Under the pieces are notes generated by a model that was given only the letters and a program-made list of their open reading frames with translations, ran no database searches and had not been told where the DNA came from. Below are positions 1 to 8,355 of a stretch of DNA of 34,568 nt, in pieces. The stretch is taken from contig JAHFQW010000016.1 of NCBI GenBank assembly GCA_023259115.1, forward strand, positions 1 through 34,568. The letters run 5' to 3'. Every line of letters starts with the position of its first letter. The first letter of the stretch is position 1. The translations under genes and the position numbers were made by a program. This DNA is from an archaeon (GTDB lineage: Archaea > Nanobdellota > Nanobdellia > Woesearchaeales > GW2011-AR9).

Positions 1-4
1 AAAA

Positions 5-850
5 GTGATTGAGGTATTTCCAAAAGAAAAATCGTATCTGGCAGTGGTTGATCATACATTGACAATTGAAGATGCAAAAGAGGTGGTATATCTTACGGAG
101 TTGTGCACGATTAATGAGGATAATTTGAATACCATCTTTTGTGTTGCGGTGGATAAGAATACGACATCAAAGAGAAAGGTGAATACGGCTCTGCAAGTGG
201 GGAAGAATGTGTTGTTGGCGGGAACGTATGAAAAAGGAGTTGGTTCTTGCGCGTATCTGGTTGAGAATGAAGAGAAGATTGTGTGGGTGAAAACATATAA
301 TGGCGCAGTAAAAGATGAGATTACATCTATTGCGGTGCATCCCCAAGGATATTTTCTATGGGGCAAGAAAGAGGGAAAAGATACGTTGAAACTTGCGGAT
401 ATGCAAGGAGATTTGGTGTGGGAGAAGGGATATGATTTTGGAATGACTGATACGAGAGTTCTGAAAATGGATACAGGGATGTATGGGGTGTATGGGTATG
501 ATGTGACTAAATATTTTTTGTTGGATACGCAAGGTGTGGTTGTTATGAAAGTTGATTTGCAGATTCCAAATGGGGGGACACAAAAGTATTTATTCCAAAC
601 GCAGGTGGAATTGGCGGGGTTGTTATCAGATGGTTCTTTTGTGGGAGTGGGGCAACAAGATAATCCCACATTTGGCTCATGGGTGGCTCATTTTGGGACG
701 ACGGGAAAATTAGATGAATTGGCTGTGCTTGTTCATGATGCAATAGAGCAAATAGCGGTGACGTCTGAAGGATATATGGCGGTTGGAGCACAGTGGAGTG
801 GAAGTAAAAATGTGGAGTGGTGGATGAAGAAGAAGTGGTGTGAGAAGTGA
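5..850 (+). CDS. Hypothetical beta-propeller-like protein, possibly 5'-truncated
   Basis: I do not recognise the family. The protein consists of short beta-strand-like repeats with recurring patterns such as LLAGTYEKG, FLWGKKEGK, GVYGYDV, FVGVGQQ and YMAVGAQW, spaced about 40-50 residues apart, as in propeller proteins built from PQQ- or Kelch-like blades. No catalytic motif, signal peptide or membrane segment is visible. The first in-frame start is a GTG four bases from the window edge, so the gene may begin outside the window and a signal sequence may be missing. It ends 8 bp from the convergent Lrp-like gene. The coding strand is rich in G and A, like most genes here. Confidence 0.6.
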   Translation: MIEVFPKEKSYLAVVDHTLTIEDAKEVVYLTELCTINEDNLNTIFCVAVDKNTTSKRKVNTALQVGKNVLLAGTYEKGVGSCAYLVENEEKIVWVKTYNGAVKDEITSIAVHPQGYFLWGKKEGKDTLKLADMQGDLVWEKGYDFGMTDTRVLKMDTGMYGVYGYDVTKYFLLDTQGVVVMKVDLQIPNGGTQKYLFQTQVELAGLLSDGSFVGVGQQDNPTFGSWVAHFGTTGKLDELAVLVHDAIEQIAVTSEGYMAVGAQWSGSKNVEWWMKKKWCEK

Positions 851-858
851 GAAGATAG

Positions 859-1833
859 TTAAGAAAGTAGAATGGTTTGGGGAAAATAAGAGTATTTGTA
901 TATCTTTAACGCTTTGTAGTAGAAGTAATGCCGAATTTTTCCAGGAAATAGTGATTTGATTTCGTTGATCATGGTATAAAAATCGTCTTGGTTTTTGAAT
1001 TCACCATCAAATTCGAAGTCGGAGCCGCCAACGGTGATATCACGATAGAGGATGTTAGGATGGCGAGTGATGTATTCGTTTAACGCAGGGATTATAGAGA
1101 GGTCTTCGATGTCTAGGTCGATTTTATAATATTCGTAGCCTAATTGGTGGTAGTCGAGAATGAGTTTATAGGCAACGATAACTTTATTTTTCTGGAGATT
1201 TTGCAGTTTATACTTTACGCCAGTTGGGGTCATGTGAAGGTGGTTAGCGAGTTGTAAGAGGGTGATGCGGGCATTGGTTGAGAGGGCGTTGAGGAGTTCG
1301 AGGTCTTTTGTGTCGTAGGCGTAGGGTTGGAAACTGCCAGTTGAGAGCGCGGTGTAGTCATAGATATTTTTTTCGACAAGATAATTTCGAGTGTATTGAA
1401 TGAAGTCCATGAAGAGAGAGAAGTTTTTTTCAACAATGTATTGACGGTATTTTTGGAGGAAGCGTTCATAGGTTTTTTGATAGATGCGAATGTCTTTAAC
1501 GAGAAAGCCAATAGCTAAATCGTATTTGCCATCAGTTCGATAGGCAGTCATGATGTTTTTTTCTTGCAAGAGATTTTGAATGATGCGGTTCTCGATTTCG
1601 GGAGTGGTATTTTGGAGTTTGAGATATAATCTCACGATTTGGTAGCCCAGTTTTGTAAAATCGATTAAAGTGATATAGCCGCGGATGATTTGATGTGCTT
1701 CGAGCTGTTTTATACGATACGAGACAACGTCGCGGCTTAATTTTGTTCGCTTGGCGATCTGGTTAATCGATTGACGGGAGTTACGATCTAGTTCGAAGAG
1801 GAGAATATGGTCTTTTTTATCTAATTTGTACAT
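859..1833 (-). CDS. Lrp/AsnC-type transcriptional regulator with two HTH modules
   Basis: DNA-binding regulator with two Lrp-like halves in one chain of 324 residues. The N-terminal half opens with LDKKDHILLFELDRNSR and a winged HTH (about residues 4-50, recognition helix near LSRDVVSYRIKQL), then an alpha/beta ligand-binding-like region. A second HTH begins near residue 175 (LELLNALSTNARITLLQLA) and is followed by a second sensor-like segment. Ordinary Lrp proteins are about 150 residues with one HTH. The start is supported by a TATA-like GTATAAATA about 27 nt upstream, typical of leaderless genes. It is paralogous to the gene at 6067-7035. The effector and targets cannot be read from sequence; the racemase-like gene lies divergently 140 bp away and is a possible target. 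Confidence 0.85.
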   Translation of the reverse strand: MYKLDKKDHILLFELDRNSRQSINQIAKRTKLSRDVVSYRIKQLEAHQIIRGYITLIDFTKLGYQIVRLYLKLQNTTPEIENRIIQNLLQEKNIMTAYRTDGKYDLAIGFLVKDIRIYQKTYERFLQKYRQYIVEKNFSLFMDFIQYTRNYLVEKNIYDYTALSTGSFQPYAYDTKDLELLNALSTNARITLLQLANHLHMTPTGVKYKLQNLQKNKVIVAYKLILDYHQLGYEYYKIDLDIEDLSIIPALNEYITRHPNILYRDITVGGSDFEFDGEFKNQDDFYTMINEIKSLFPGKIRHYFYYKALKIYKYSYFPQTILLS

Positions 1834-1973
1834 TTTATTCTTATTTTACGTATATTTATACTTTTATATATAAATTTTCTCTTTTTTGTGGAAAATTGTG
1901 AAGAATGTTTTATATTAAGAGAGTATTTAGTTGTTATTAAAAAGTGATTAAAGTTTATATTTTGGATTATACT

Positions 1974-2675
1974 ATGAACATATTAGGTATTGTAGGAGGA
2001 CTTGGAACAGAAACAAGCTGTAGTTTTTGTCTTAATATAAATCAAGCTATCAAAAAATCTCAAGGGGTGCAACCGCAGGTCATTATGGAGAATGTGCCTA
2101 TTACTGATCAAGCACTCAAAAGAATAGCGTATGGAAAATTCTCTGCAGAAGTTCTGGGACTTTTGGTTGATTCGGTGAAGAGATTAAATGTGTGCAGAGC
2201 GAATTTGATTGTTATTCCGTGTAATACCGTTCATGTCTTTATTAATGATTTACGCAGAATCTCAGATGTACCTATTTTGAGTATAATTGAAGAGACGGTA
2301 AAAGAGTGCCAGAAGATGTCGTATAAGAAAATAGGATTATTAGGGTCAACGACAACAATCAATGAGGGATTGTATGCTACAGAATTGCAGAAATATGCGA
2401 TAGAATCGATTGTGCCTGAGGCTGAAGATCAAACGTTTGTGAGTGAGTGTATATTGAAGATTATCAATCAAAGTGCAACGGTTGAAGATAAGAAACGAAT
2501 GATTGAAATTGTTGAGAAAATGCAGTCTAAAGGAGTAGAAGGATTAATACTTGGCTGTACGGATCTTTTTTTGTTGATTTTGGCGCAAGATGTGACAATT
2601 CCGTTGATTGATTCTACTATGATATTAGAGAAAGCAGTAGTGGCTTATTTATTAAATTCAGTGGAGGAGATTTAA
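1974..2675 (+). CDS. Aspartate/glutamate racemase family protein
   Basis: Probable cofactor-independent amino acid racemase of the Asp/Glu/hydantoin racemase superfamily, 233 residues, close to the usual 230-250. From ATG 1974 the protein begins MNILGIVGGLGTE, the family's N-terminal strand and glycine loop. The two catalytic cysteines are visible: Cys83 in IPCNTVH and Cys195 in LILGCTD. The second motif is usually GCTE, so Asp replaces the common Glu. A GTG start at 1944 is possible but adds ten residues ahead of the conserved strand, so I prefer 1974. The next gene starts one base after the stop, so the two are probably co-transcribed. The substrate (Asp, Glu or another amino acid) is not determined. 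Confidence 0.8.
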   Translation: MNILGIVGGLGTETSCSFCLNINQAIKKSQGVQPQVIMENVPITDQALKRIAYGKFSAEVLGLLVDSVKRLNVCRANLIVIPCNTVHVFINDLRRISDVPILSIIEETVKECQKMSYKKIGLLGSTTTINEGLYATELQKYAIESIVPEAEDQTFVSECILKIINQSATVEDKKRMIEIVEKMQSKGVEGLILGCTDLFLLILAQDVTIPLIDSTMILEKAVVAYLLNSVEEI

Positions 2676-2676
2676 G

Positions 2677-3177
2677 ATGAAAAAGATGTATATAGCGTTG
2701 GGAACAATTATGGCAATGGCGTGTACAAAAACGCCTCAAGATTTGGCGCAATTAGTGCGTGAGCGAGGAACACAGATGCGAGCGGATAGCGGTGATTTAA
2801 TTGATAGGTCGTATGAATGGACTAAAACTGTAACTAAAGGTAGAGCTGATTGTACCCGAGTGCATGTTGAAGTGCGAGATTGTATGACTACATCAGAGAA
2901 TGGTGAGAGGATAGGGAGGATGGAGATTCGTATTGATCCAGTTACAGTTGAAGTAACAAATCATCTTCCGTTTCGATATGAAATTACGGATTGGAGTTGT
3001 GATGGGATGAAAACGGATTTTGATGATTTTAGGCTGTATTTAGGAAGTGACCGTTGGCATCGTGCGAGAGTGGAAGAGAAGAAGTGGGATCCACTATTTG
3101 AACCAGTGATTAGAACAGGAGTAAAACCGATGTATGATGAATTAGTTCAAGAGTTATGTAGAGAATTGGTTAAATGA
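2677..3177 (+). CDS. Small lipoprotein-like secreted protein, unknown function
   Basis: 166 residues, family not recognised. The N-terminus (MKKMYIALGTIMAMACTK) has a charged start, a short hydrophobic stretch and a cysteine at position 16 in a lipobox-like AMAC context, suggesting an exported, lipid-anchored protein. The remainder is hydrophilic with cysteines at RADCTRVHVEVRDC, WSCDG and ELCREL that could form disulfides outside the cell. ATG 2677 follows the racemase stop by one base and has a GGAGGA ribosome-binding site 10 nt upstream, so translation does not depend on a leaderless start. Membership of the racemase operon is likely; a functional link is not evident. Confidence 0.7.
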   Translation: MKKMYIALGTIMAMACTKTPQDLAQLVRERGTQMRADSGDLIDRSYEWTKTVTKGRADCTRVHVEVRDCMTTSENGERIGRMEIRIDPVTVEVTNHLPFRYEITDWSCDGMKTDFDDFRLYLGSDRWHRARVEEKKWDPLFEPVIRTGVKPMYDELVQELCRELVK

Positions 3178-3182
3178 AAATA

Positions 3183-4391
3183 TCATTTACTTTGCAGCCA
3201 CTCCACTTCTTCTGTTGTGAGGTCGAGTTCTTTGCTTAGTGATTGGATGTTTGCAGAGGGGGATTTTTGGAAGAGGGCTTGGAAATAAATGAGTTGTTCT
3301 GCGGCGACTTTCTTAGAGGTATGAGTGGCTTTGGCTAATTTTATGGCAATTTGTTTTTTCTTTGCTTGTTTTTGGTTGGACATCCATATTTTGAGGATTC
3401 GACTGGTGGGTTTGTAGGGGATGAATGAGGGATTTTTTTCGTCTTTGGCAGATGTGATGCCGGCGGTGAGAAGGTTGCTTACGTAGACCAAGAAGCGCCA
3501 GTGTTGTTGGCGTTTGATACGATTTTGAAAGATATCGGCGCGGGAGAGTGATTCATAGGCTTTTGCTAAGGAGGCTGCGGAGGTGTATTCTTGAGGTATG
3601 TTTTCATCAAGCCAGAGCATGGTTTCGTTGAGATCGATGTCAAGGTTATCGAGAATGTTTAGGGAATTTTCAGCGGCGGAGGCTTTGAAGATGATGGCGA
3701 GGGCATTGAGAATCGATTCGGTGCGTTTGCGTTCGGAGAGGGTGAGTATGGCGTCATAGGAGATAGTTTGGTTTTTGATACAACTAAGAAGATCAATTAG
3801 AGCAGCGCGGATATCGCCATCGGCTTGTCTTGCGAGCGTGTTGATGGTTTTTTCATCAAATGTGATGTGTTCTTGTTCGCAAACCCATTGCAGAACACTG
3901 GCGACGGTTCTATATTGGGGTTTATGAAATTCGATCATGAGAGATGCTTTTTGGAGCGGCTTGAATTTGTTGTCGAATGGATCGTTGGCAGTCATGATGA
4001 CGGGGAAGTTGGCTTTTTCAATGGCTTGAACAAGCGCGGGAATACAGCCGCGATCTTCTCTTCCGGAGATATTATCTATTTCGTCTATGAGAATGATTTT
4101 AGGAGTGAAGAATAAAGATTGCTGGCCGAGGGCGGCGCCCAGAAATGATTTCATGGATTCTTCGTCTCGCAGATCTGAGGAGTTCAATTCGAGAAGGTCA
4201 TAGTTGAGTTCTTTGGCTAATGCGTAGACAGAAGAGGTTTTCCCAATGCCTATGGGGCCGTAGATTAATGCGGCTTTGTGTTTTTGCTTTTTGTGGTTGA
4301 GAATGAAGTCTTTTAATTGGGAGAGAGGAAGTTGTTGGCCGAAGATTTGCTGGCTGTTTTTTGGAGCGTATTTGATGGTGAGGAGGGTCAT
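3183..4391 (-). CDS. rfcL: Replication factor C large subunit
   Basis: Clamp-loader large subunit that opens and loads PCNA at primer-template junctions with RfcS, which is not encoded here. 402 residues. The AAA+ motifs are Walker A GPIGIGKT (45-52), Walker B LIDEID (101-106), sensor 1 MTAND (133-137) and sensor 2 GDIRAAL (192-198). The N-terminal WT(I)KYAPKN-type box is present as LTIKYAPKN. The C-terminal collar domain is retained, but the chain ends near VEWLQSK without the basic tail and PIP box seen in many archaeal RfcL proteins, so it is compact. A TATA-like CTTAAAATAA sits about 27 nt before the ATG. The gene ends a few bases from the convergent lipoprotein-like gene. Confidence 0.95.
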   Translation of the reverse strand: MTLLTIKYAPKNSQQIFGQQLPLSQLKDFILNHKKQKHKAALIYGPIGIGKTSSVYALAKELNYDLLELNSSDLRDEESMKSFLGAALGQQSLFFTPKIILIDEIDNISGREDRGCIPALVQAIEKANFPVIMTANDPFDNKFKPLQKASLMIEFHKPQYRTVASVLQWVCEQEHITFDEKTINTLARQADGDIRAALIDLLSCIKNQTISYDAILTLSERKRTESILNALAIIFKASAAENSLNILDNLDIDLNETMLWLDENIPQEYTSAASLAKAYESLSRADIFQNRIKRQQHWRFLVYVSNLLTAGITSAKDEKNPSFIPYKPTSRILKIWMSNQKQAKKKQIAIKLAKATHTSKKVAAEQLIYFQALFQKSPSANIQSLSKELDLTTEEVEWLQSK

Positions 4392-4444
4392 GTATGTTTT
4401 TTGGTTGTGGTTATTTTAAGTGTTTTGGTGATAAAATGAGAAAT

Positions 4445-5500
4445 TTATGTGATGCATGCTCCATCTTGACATTTTCCCGATCCCCTACCAAGACAATTTG
4501 TATCTATAAAATAACCATACCCTTTTTCAGAACATCTTCCTTTTCTTAAAGTGATACCATCTTCAGAACAATAATCTTCTTTTCCATGAGGATACTTATT
4601 AGAGAAAATTTTACCTTTTATAAGAGAATTACCATCATTAGTAGTACTACACCAAACTGGTAGTTGAATATTATGTTTTTGCCAATAAGTAATTACTTCA
4701 TCTTCGCACCTTTTTACATCATCCACTATCCAGTAATTCCCTGAATCATTAATGTACTCACATAGTGTAATATCATTTTTTTTAATTGCAAGCCATGTAA
4801 GACAGGTTGTGTATTCTTCATTGTTTCCGTATACTCCGAATTCAGTGTCATTACTACACACCGCAGGAGAATTGTATTTAAGAGCTTTTTCAAGATTACA
4901 CCAAGAATGAGAATCCACCCATTTTTTGTGAGGATTTACTAATAGATGTGAATCACAAAAGGAATAATTAAATATTAAAATGATAGAGAGTATATTATAT
5001 ATTATAAAAATAAAAAGTAAAACTATTGGAACTAGATGAAAATAATACTTGATTTTTTCATTGTTATGATAATATACTGCATAATAATATAACGCAAATG
5101 GAAAACTGATACACATATTTAATACTGTACCCATGAGCAGATATATAGATAAATAAACATCTGGTATAATAAACATAATGATAAAAAATATTATAATAGA
5201 ACTAATTAAAGAATAAAGTGGCATTTTATAAAATATTTTTTTTGAAATTTCTTTTTCTAGGGATCTTTTTCCTAGTGCAATTGATACACTTAAAGGAATA
5301 GAAAAAAATAAAGATAAAACTAATAAATTTAAAGACCAATCTAGGTCTAAATTATCTAAATAAGGATTAAAATAACCAATAGGGTTAAAATGAGAAAAAA
5401 CATCTCCAAATAGAAAAAGATAAGCAATCTTTCCCATAATTATTAATAAAGATAGGATTATTCCTTTTGATGCTATTTCTTTGATCAATTTTAAATCCAT
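4445..5500 (-). CDS. Multi-pass membrane protein with Cys-rich C-terminal domain
   Basis: 351 residues, family not recognised. Five predicted membrane segments fall at roughly residues 12-31, 56-78, 92-112, 117-140 and 155-178. After the last helix comes a soluble domain with about twelve cysteines in short motifs (WCNLEKALKYNSPAVC, TTCLTWLAIKKNDITLCEYI, VKRCEDE, WCST, DYCSEDG, GRCSE, NCLGRGSGKC). The spacing of Leu-Ala-x-Lys-x-Asp-x-x-x-Cys resembles small disulfide repeats of archaeal surface proteins (inference). The gene is clearly more AT-rich than its neighbours, with many Ile/Asn/Tyr ATA, AAT and TAT codons, hinting at recent acquisition or relaxed selection. A TATA-like TTTATATA lies about 30 nt upstream of the ATG. 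Confidence 0.75.
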   Translation of the reverse strand: MDLKLIKEIASKGIILSLLIIMGKIAYLFLFGDVFSHFNPIGYFNPYLDNLDLDWSLNLLVLSLFFSIPLSVSIALGKRSLEKEISKKIFYKMPLYSLISSIIIFFIIMFIIPDVYLSIYLLMGTVLNMCISFPFALYYYAVYYHNNEKIKYYFHLVPIVLLFIFIIYNILSIILIFNYSFCDSHLLVNPHKKWVDSHSWCNLEKALKYNSPAVCSNDTEFGVYGNNEEYTTCLTWLAIKKNDITLCEYINDSGNYWIVDDVKRCEDEVITYWQKHNIQLPVWCSTTNDGNSLIKGKIFSNKYPHGKEDYCSEDGITLRKGRCSEKGYGYFIDTNCLGRGSGKCQDGACIT

Positions 5501-5643
5501 TTTGATTCATAAGATTAAAAAATATATAAACTTATGGTATTTTTGTATGTATTTAGTCTAGTATAGAAAAGCCTAAATTCTAGTTCTGTTTTCCTTATTT
5601 GTGGTTGAGAATTGAATAGAGAATGTAAATTTGGATGTGAAGC

Positions 5644-5970
5644 TTATTCTTCGAGCACATATATTTGTACGGGAACATAACAAATGTTACTCGATTCACC
5701 ATTCATGGCAACTTTTTCTTTAGTTCCTTCTACATACGCATATTTAGAAGCAATATAATCTACTGAAACATATTTACTTTTAGTACCATCTAAGATAAAG
5801 CCGTAGGCTTTGAGGATGGCTTGTTGAAATTCATAACAAGTTGCTTTATCGGTGGTGGGTACAATTTTTAATCCAAAGTGATGAGGATGTGCGTTTACAC
5901 TTTCACCTATGATATTTTCGAGTGTGCCTTTTTCATTTATTCTCAAGGGAGTTAGATTATGGGGTTTCAT
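5644..5970 (-). CDS. Hypothetical 108-residue protein
   Basis: Not recognised. A soluble protein with no signal peptide or membrane segment. The middle (KATCYEFQQAILKAYGFILDGTKSKYVSVDYIASKYAYVEGTKE) looks alpha/beta, and the ends are rich in beta-type residues (ICYVPVQIYVLEE). The ATG is supported by a TATA-like TTTAATATAT about 28 nt upstream, giving a leaderless gene. It is transcribed divergently from the Lrp-like regulator at 6067, with about 96 bp between the starts, so the regulator could control it. That is inference from position only. Confidence 0.6.
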   Translation of the reverse strand: MKPHNLTPLRINEKGTLENIIGESVNAHPHHFGLKIVPTTDKATCYEFQQAILKAYGFILDGTKSKYVSVDYIASKYAYVEGTKEKVAMNGESSNICYVPVQIYVLEE

Positions 5971-6066
5971 ATACTACATGTTTTTGAACTGATATATTAA
6001 ACTAATTAGTTATTTTTACTAATTTAATGGAAAATATTATAAATAAAAACATTATTTGATTAGGAA

Positions 6067-7035
6067 ATGAATGTATTTTTGGATAAAATAGATAGGAAGA
6101 TATTATTTGAATTAGATAGGAATGCACGAATTGCAGATACCACACTTGCTAAAATGGTTGGGAGATCAAAAGAGTCAGTGAGGTATAGGATAACACAATT
6201 GCAACTTCGAGGAGTGATTCTAGGATTTACTCTATGGATTGATCCGACAAAATTAGGGTTTAGTTCGGCGAAGATTTATTTGTCTTTAGCGAATAAGCCG
6301 GAATTGCGCAAGAAATTTATTGAGTATGTGACGCAAGATAAACGGTTATTTTGGTTAGGAATAGCGGAGGGGGCGTGGAATGCGGGATTGACATATTTTG
6401 TGCAAACAAATAGGGAATTTTTTGAGTTGAAAAATGAGTTGTTTTCGAGATTTAAAGATTTGATTTTAGAGAGCAGAACGGCGGTGCTTGTGAATGTGAA
6501 TATTCATGATAAAACATTTCTGGTGCCGCAAGAAGTGAGTTGGAAGACAATGTTTGAGGGCAGAGAGGAGTATGTGCTAGAAGAGATAGAGCAGGAGATA
6601 TTACGAGAGTTGTTCCAAGACGGGCGAGTGAGTGTGGTTGAGATGGCGCGCAGAATTGGGGTGAGTGTGGATGTGGTGCGACATCGGATGAAAAGATTAG
6701 AAGAGAAGAGAATAATATTGAAGTATACCGCCCGAATTGATGTTAATGCGTTAGGATATGAATTTTATAAGACGTTTTTATATTTTCGTAATTTGACAAA
6801 ACAAGATGAGCAGCGATTAATGCAATATACACTGCAAGAGCCAAACATAATCCATTTAGTGAAACAAATTAGCCCATGGGATGTAGAGTTGGAGATTATG
6901 TGTGAGAATTATGTGGATTATAATAAAATTATTGAGAGGCTTACCAGAGAATTTTCAGGAGTGATTATGAAAGTGGAGACGGCAATTATCAGCGAGGATT
7001 ATGTGTTTCCGGCACAGAAGATGATTTTCGAATGA
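6067..7035 (+). CDS. Lrp/AsnC-type transcriptional regulator with two HTH modules
   Basis: Second two-module Lrp-like regulator, 322 residues, similar in length and layout to the gene at 859-1833. HTH 1 lies near residues 8-50 (IDRKILFELDRNARIADTTLA, then SKESVRYRITQL) and HTH 2 near 172-215 (IEQEILRELFQDGRVSVVEMA, then SVDVVRHRMKRL). Each is followed by an alpha/beta segment related to the RAM ligand-binding fold, with GYEFYKTFLYF in the second half. A TATA-like TATTATAAATAA about 28 nt before the ATG supports this start. The divergent unknown gene at 5970 is the natural candidate target. The two regulators look like old paralogues rather than a recent duplication. Confidence 0.85.
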   Translation: MNVFLDKIDRKILFELDRNARIADTTLAKMVGRSKESVRYRITQLQLRGVILGFTLWIDPTKLGFSSAKIYLSLANKPELRKKFIEYVTQDKRLFWLGIAEGAWNAGLTYFVQTNREFFELKNELFSRFKDLILESRTAVLVNVNIHDKTFLVPQEVSWKTMFEGREEYVLEEIEQEILRELFQDGRVSVVEMARRIGVSVDVVRHRMKRLEEKRIILKYTARIDVNALGYEFYKTFLYFRNLTKQDEQRLMQYTLQEPNIIHLVKQISPWDVELEIMCENYVDYNKIIERLTREFSGVIMKVETAIISEDYVFPAQKMIFE

Positions 7036-7049
7036 AGAATGAATAAGAT

Positions 7050-7439
7050 TTAATTATGGGCAATGAATTCGAGATATTTTTCTTTTTGGTTAAAACTGAC
7101 AATAAAGTGGTCAAAAATATCTCTTGTACCGATAATATAGAAACCAACACCTAATCCTTTTGAAAATCCAATAGATGCAATAAATTCTTTGCCCGCAATG
7201 GAAATAAAAATTTTATGAATAAATACTTGAAGAGTATTTCCATCACCAACAACCATTTCATTTGGTTCACCTGCTTCAAGTATGAAGCCTAAGAGTTCGG
7301 CGGCATCAGCAGGAAATAGAGAATAACTAGCCCCAGTATCAACAAACGCTTTAACCTCGACCCATTCTTGCGTTCCTTTTAGACGAATAGGGATTATGGG
7401 AAGAAAACGTCCTTCAAAAAAACGATAGGGAAATTTCAT
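7050..7439 (-). CDS. Retropepsin-like aspartyl protease
   Basis: 129 residues, the size of a single-lobe clan AA protease that must dimerise to build the active site. The catalytic motif is VKAFVDTGASYSLF with Asp34, and a later hydrophobic-hydrophobic-Gly strand (FYIIGTRDIF) matches the second conserved element of the family. There is no signal peptide, so it should act in the cytoplasm. The start codon overlaps the stop of the upstream small gene as ATGA, so the two are translationally coupled. The physiological substrate is unknown. Its partner is a DUF5678-like protein; whether the pair is a toxin-antitoxin-like unit or a processing system is discussed in the findings. Confidence 0.85.
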   Translation of the reverse strand: MKFPYRFFEGRFLPIIPIRLKGTQEWVEVKAFVDTGASYSLFPADAAELLGFILEAGEPNEMVVGDGNTLQVFIHKIFISIAGKEFIASIGFSKGLGVGFYIIGTRDIFDHFIVSFNQKEKYLEFIAHN

Positions 7440-7621
7440 AAAAAAGTAATGGTTTCTTTTTTTGTAGGAATATATTCTAAAGTAATCATTTTGGTAGCAT
7501 TTATTTTTTTTGCTTTTTTGTATGCTTCAAGACTAGTTCGAGCGGAGGCAATAATTTTTTCTTCTACTGAGGCGATATATTGTCCTGCGTATTGAGAAAA
7601 GGATTCGGCCATAGTAAACAT
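7436..7621 (-). CDS. Small DUF5678-like protein, partner of the aspartyl protease
   Basis: 61 residues. The core SFSQYAGQYIASVEEKIIAS, followed by a helix (LEAYKKAKK) and a strand ending YIPTKKE, matches my memory of DUF5678 (pattern: yxGkyVAvxxgkvvAsg ... vPk). The match is by eye. The first ATG at 7621 is about 26 nt from a TATATAAAA box (7643-7650), so a leaderless start there fits; MAES at 7612 is the alternative. Four bases overlap with the protease gene, giving one transcript with the small protein first. That order is common for antitoxin-like or regulatory partners. Function unknown. Confidence 0.65.
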   Translation of the reverse strand: MFTMAESFSQYAGQYIASVEEKIIASARTSLEAYKKAKKINATKMITLEYIPTKKETITFL

Positions 7622-7666
7622 TATTCATCAATGCTTTAGAGTATATAAAATTTTCTTAGGGAAATA

Positions 7667-7993
7667 TCATTTTAACTTTCCTTCCAATATATCAACATGA
7701 CCGCATTTGCCGCATTTCATGCGATAGCAGTTATCTTCATCACTATAGGAGGCGCTGATTTCCATGAGTTCGGCTTTGTTGTATCCGCATTTGGTGCAGA
7801 GGTGATCATGGACGGCGAGAATGTTGATGCTATCGGCGACTTCAATGGGTTTTGCGAGGTGGGTGTTTTTTTGGATCTGGGTGGTTGAGATTTGGTTTAA
7901 TTCAGGTTGAGGATGGCCATTGGGGCAGGCGAGCCATTTGCCATAGGGGGTGGTTTTAGGAGTTAAGAGGGTGCCACAGGTTTTGCAGAACAT
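7667..7993 (-). CDS. TFS/RPB9-type RNA polymerase zinc-ribbon protein
   Basis: 108 residues from ATG 7993: an N-terminal zinc ribbon (CKTCG ... LACPNGH) and a C-terminal TFIIS-type ribbon (CTKCGYNKAELM ... KCGKCGHV). The acidic Asp-Glu pair that transcript-cleavage factors insert into the polymerase is present in YSDEDNC, at the same distance from the third cysteine as in archaeal TFS. It therefore probably rescues backtracked polymerase by stimulating RNA cleavage. An upstream in-frame ATG at 8077 would add 28 residues unlike the family; the TATA-like CTTATAAAAAA about 30 nt before 7993 supports the shorter form. Confidence 0.85.
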   Translation of the reverse strand: MFCKTCGTLLTPKTTPYGKWLACPNGHPQPELNQISTTQIQKNTHLAKPIEVADSINILAVHDHLCTKCGYNKAELMEISASYSDEDNCYRMKCGKCGHVDILEGKLK

Positions 7994-8155
7994 ATGTCTA
8001 GATTTGATGGATTTTTTATAAGGGTTTGGCAAGAAAATAGGGGATTTGGAAGTTGGTTTGGAATATACGTGAGGCACTAATTAATTGAACACGTAGTTTA
8101 GTTATAAAGGGTTTTGATTAACCCTATAATACTTGTCAAACCCCTCTAAGAAGGA

Positions 8156-8247
8156 TACCAACGGACAGAAATAATAATATCAATAGTTCTGTCCGTTGTA
8201 TCTACAAAAGACCTAACTATTATTATAAGAAATTAGGTCTTTTGGTA
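8156..8247. mobile_element. Two-hairpin miniature element with CCAA/TTGG ends at TA
   Basis: Two near-perfect hairpins side by side. Hairpin 1 is 8154-8170 with 8187-8202 (about 16 bp, arm CCAACGGACAGAA, 16-nt loop). Hairpin 2 is 8202-8216 with 8233-8248 (arm CTACAAAAGACCTAA, 16-nt loop). The unit starts TA-CCAA and ends TTGG-TA, so the flanking TA could be a target duplication inside the linker of the host family-E element. Only one copy is seen here, so family status is inferred from the shared architecture. Confidence 0.6.
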
Positions 8248-8256
8248 GACTTTGAA

Positions 8257-8325
8257 TATAGATAACTGTGTAGAAGATATAATATTTGACACAGTTATCT
8301 AATAAATAAACTGTGGTTTATTATA
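8257..8325. mobile_element. T1-family two-hairpin element, copy a
   Basis: Inserted at a TA in the second hairpin of the surrounding family-E element. Hairpin 1 arms are AGATAACTGTGT (8260-8271) and ACACAGTTATCT (8289-8300), a perfect 12-bp stem around a 17-nt loop ending TTTG. Hairpin 2 is shortened to AATAAAC-TGTG-GTTTATT (about 8305-8322). The element begins TAGATAA and ends TTTATTA, each next to TA. Confidence 0.7.
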
Positions 8326-8355
8326 TTGATAAATATATGGGTTATTCAAAGTCCT

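Noticed and set aside
52-669. 205-residue minus-strand frame opposite the first gene
   Set aside because: Composition is Pro/Thr/Phe-rich without domains; the plus-strand propeller-like protein explains the DNA.
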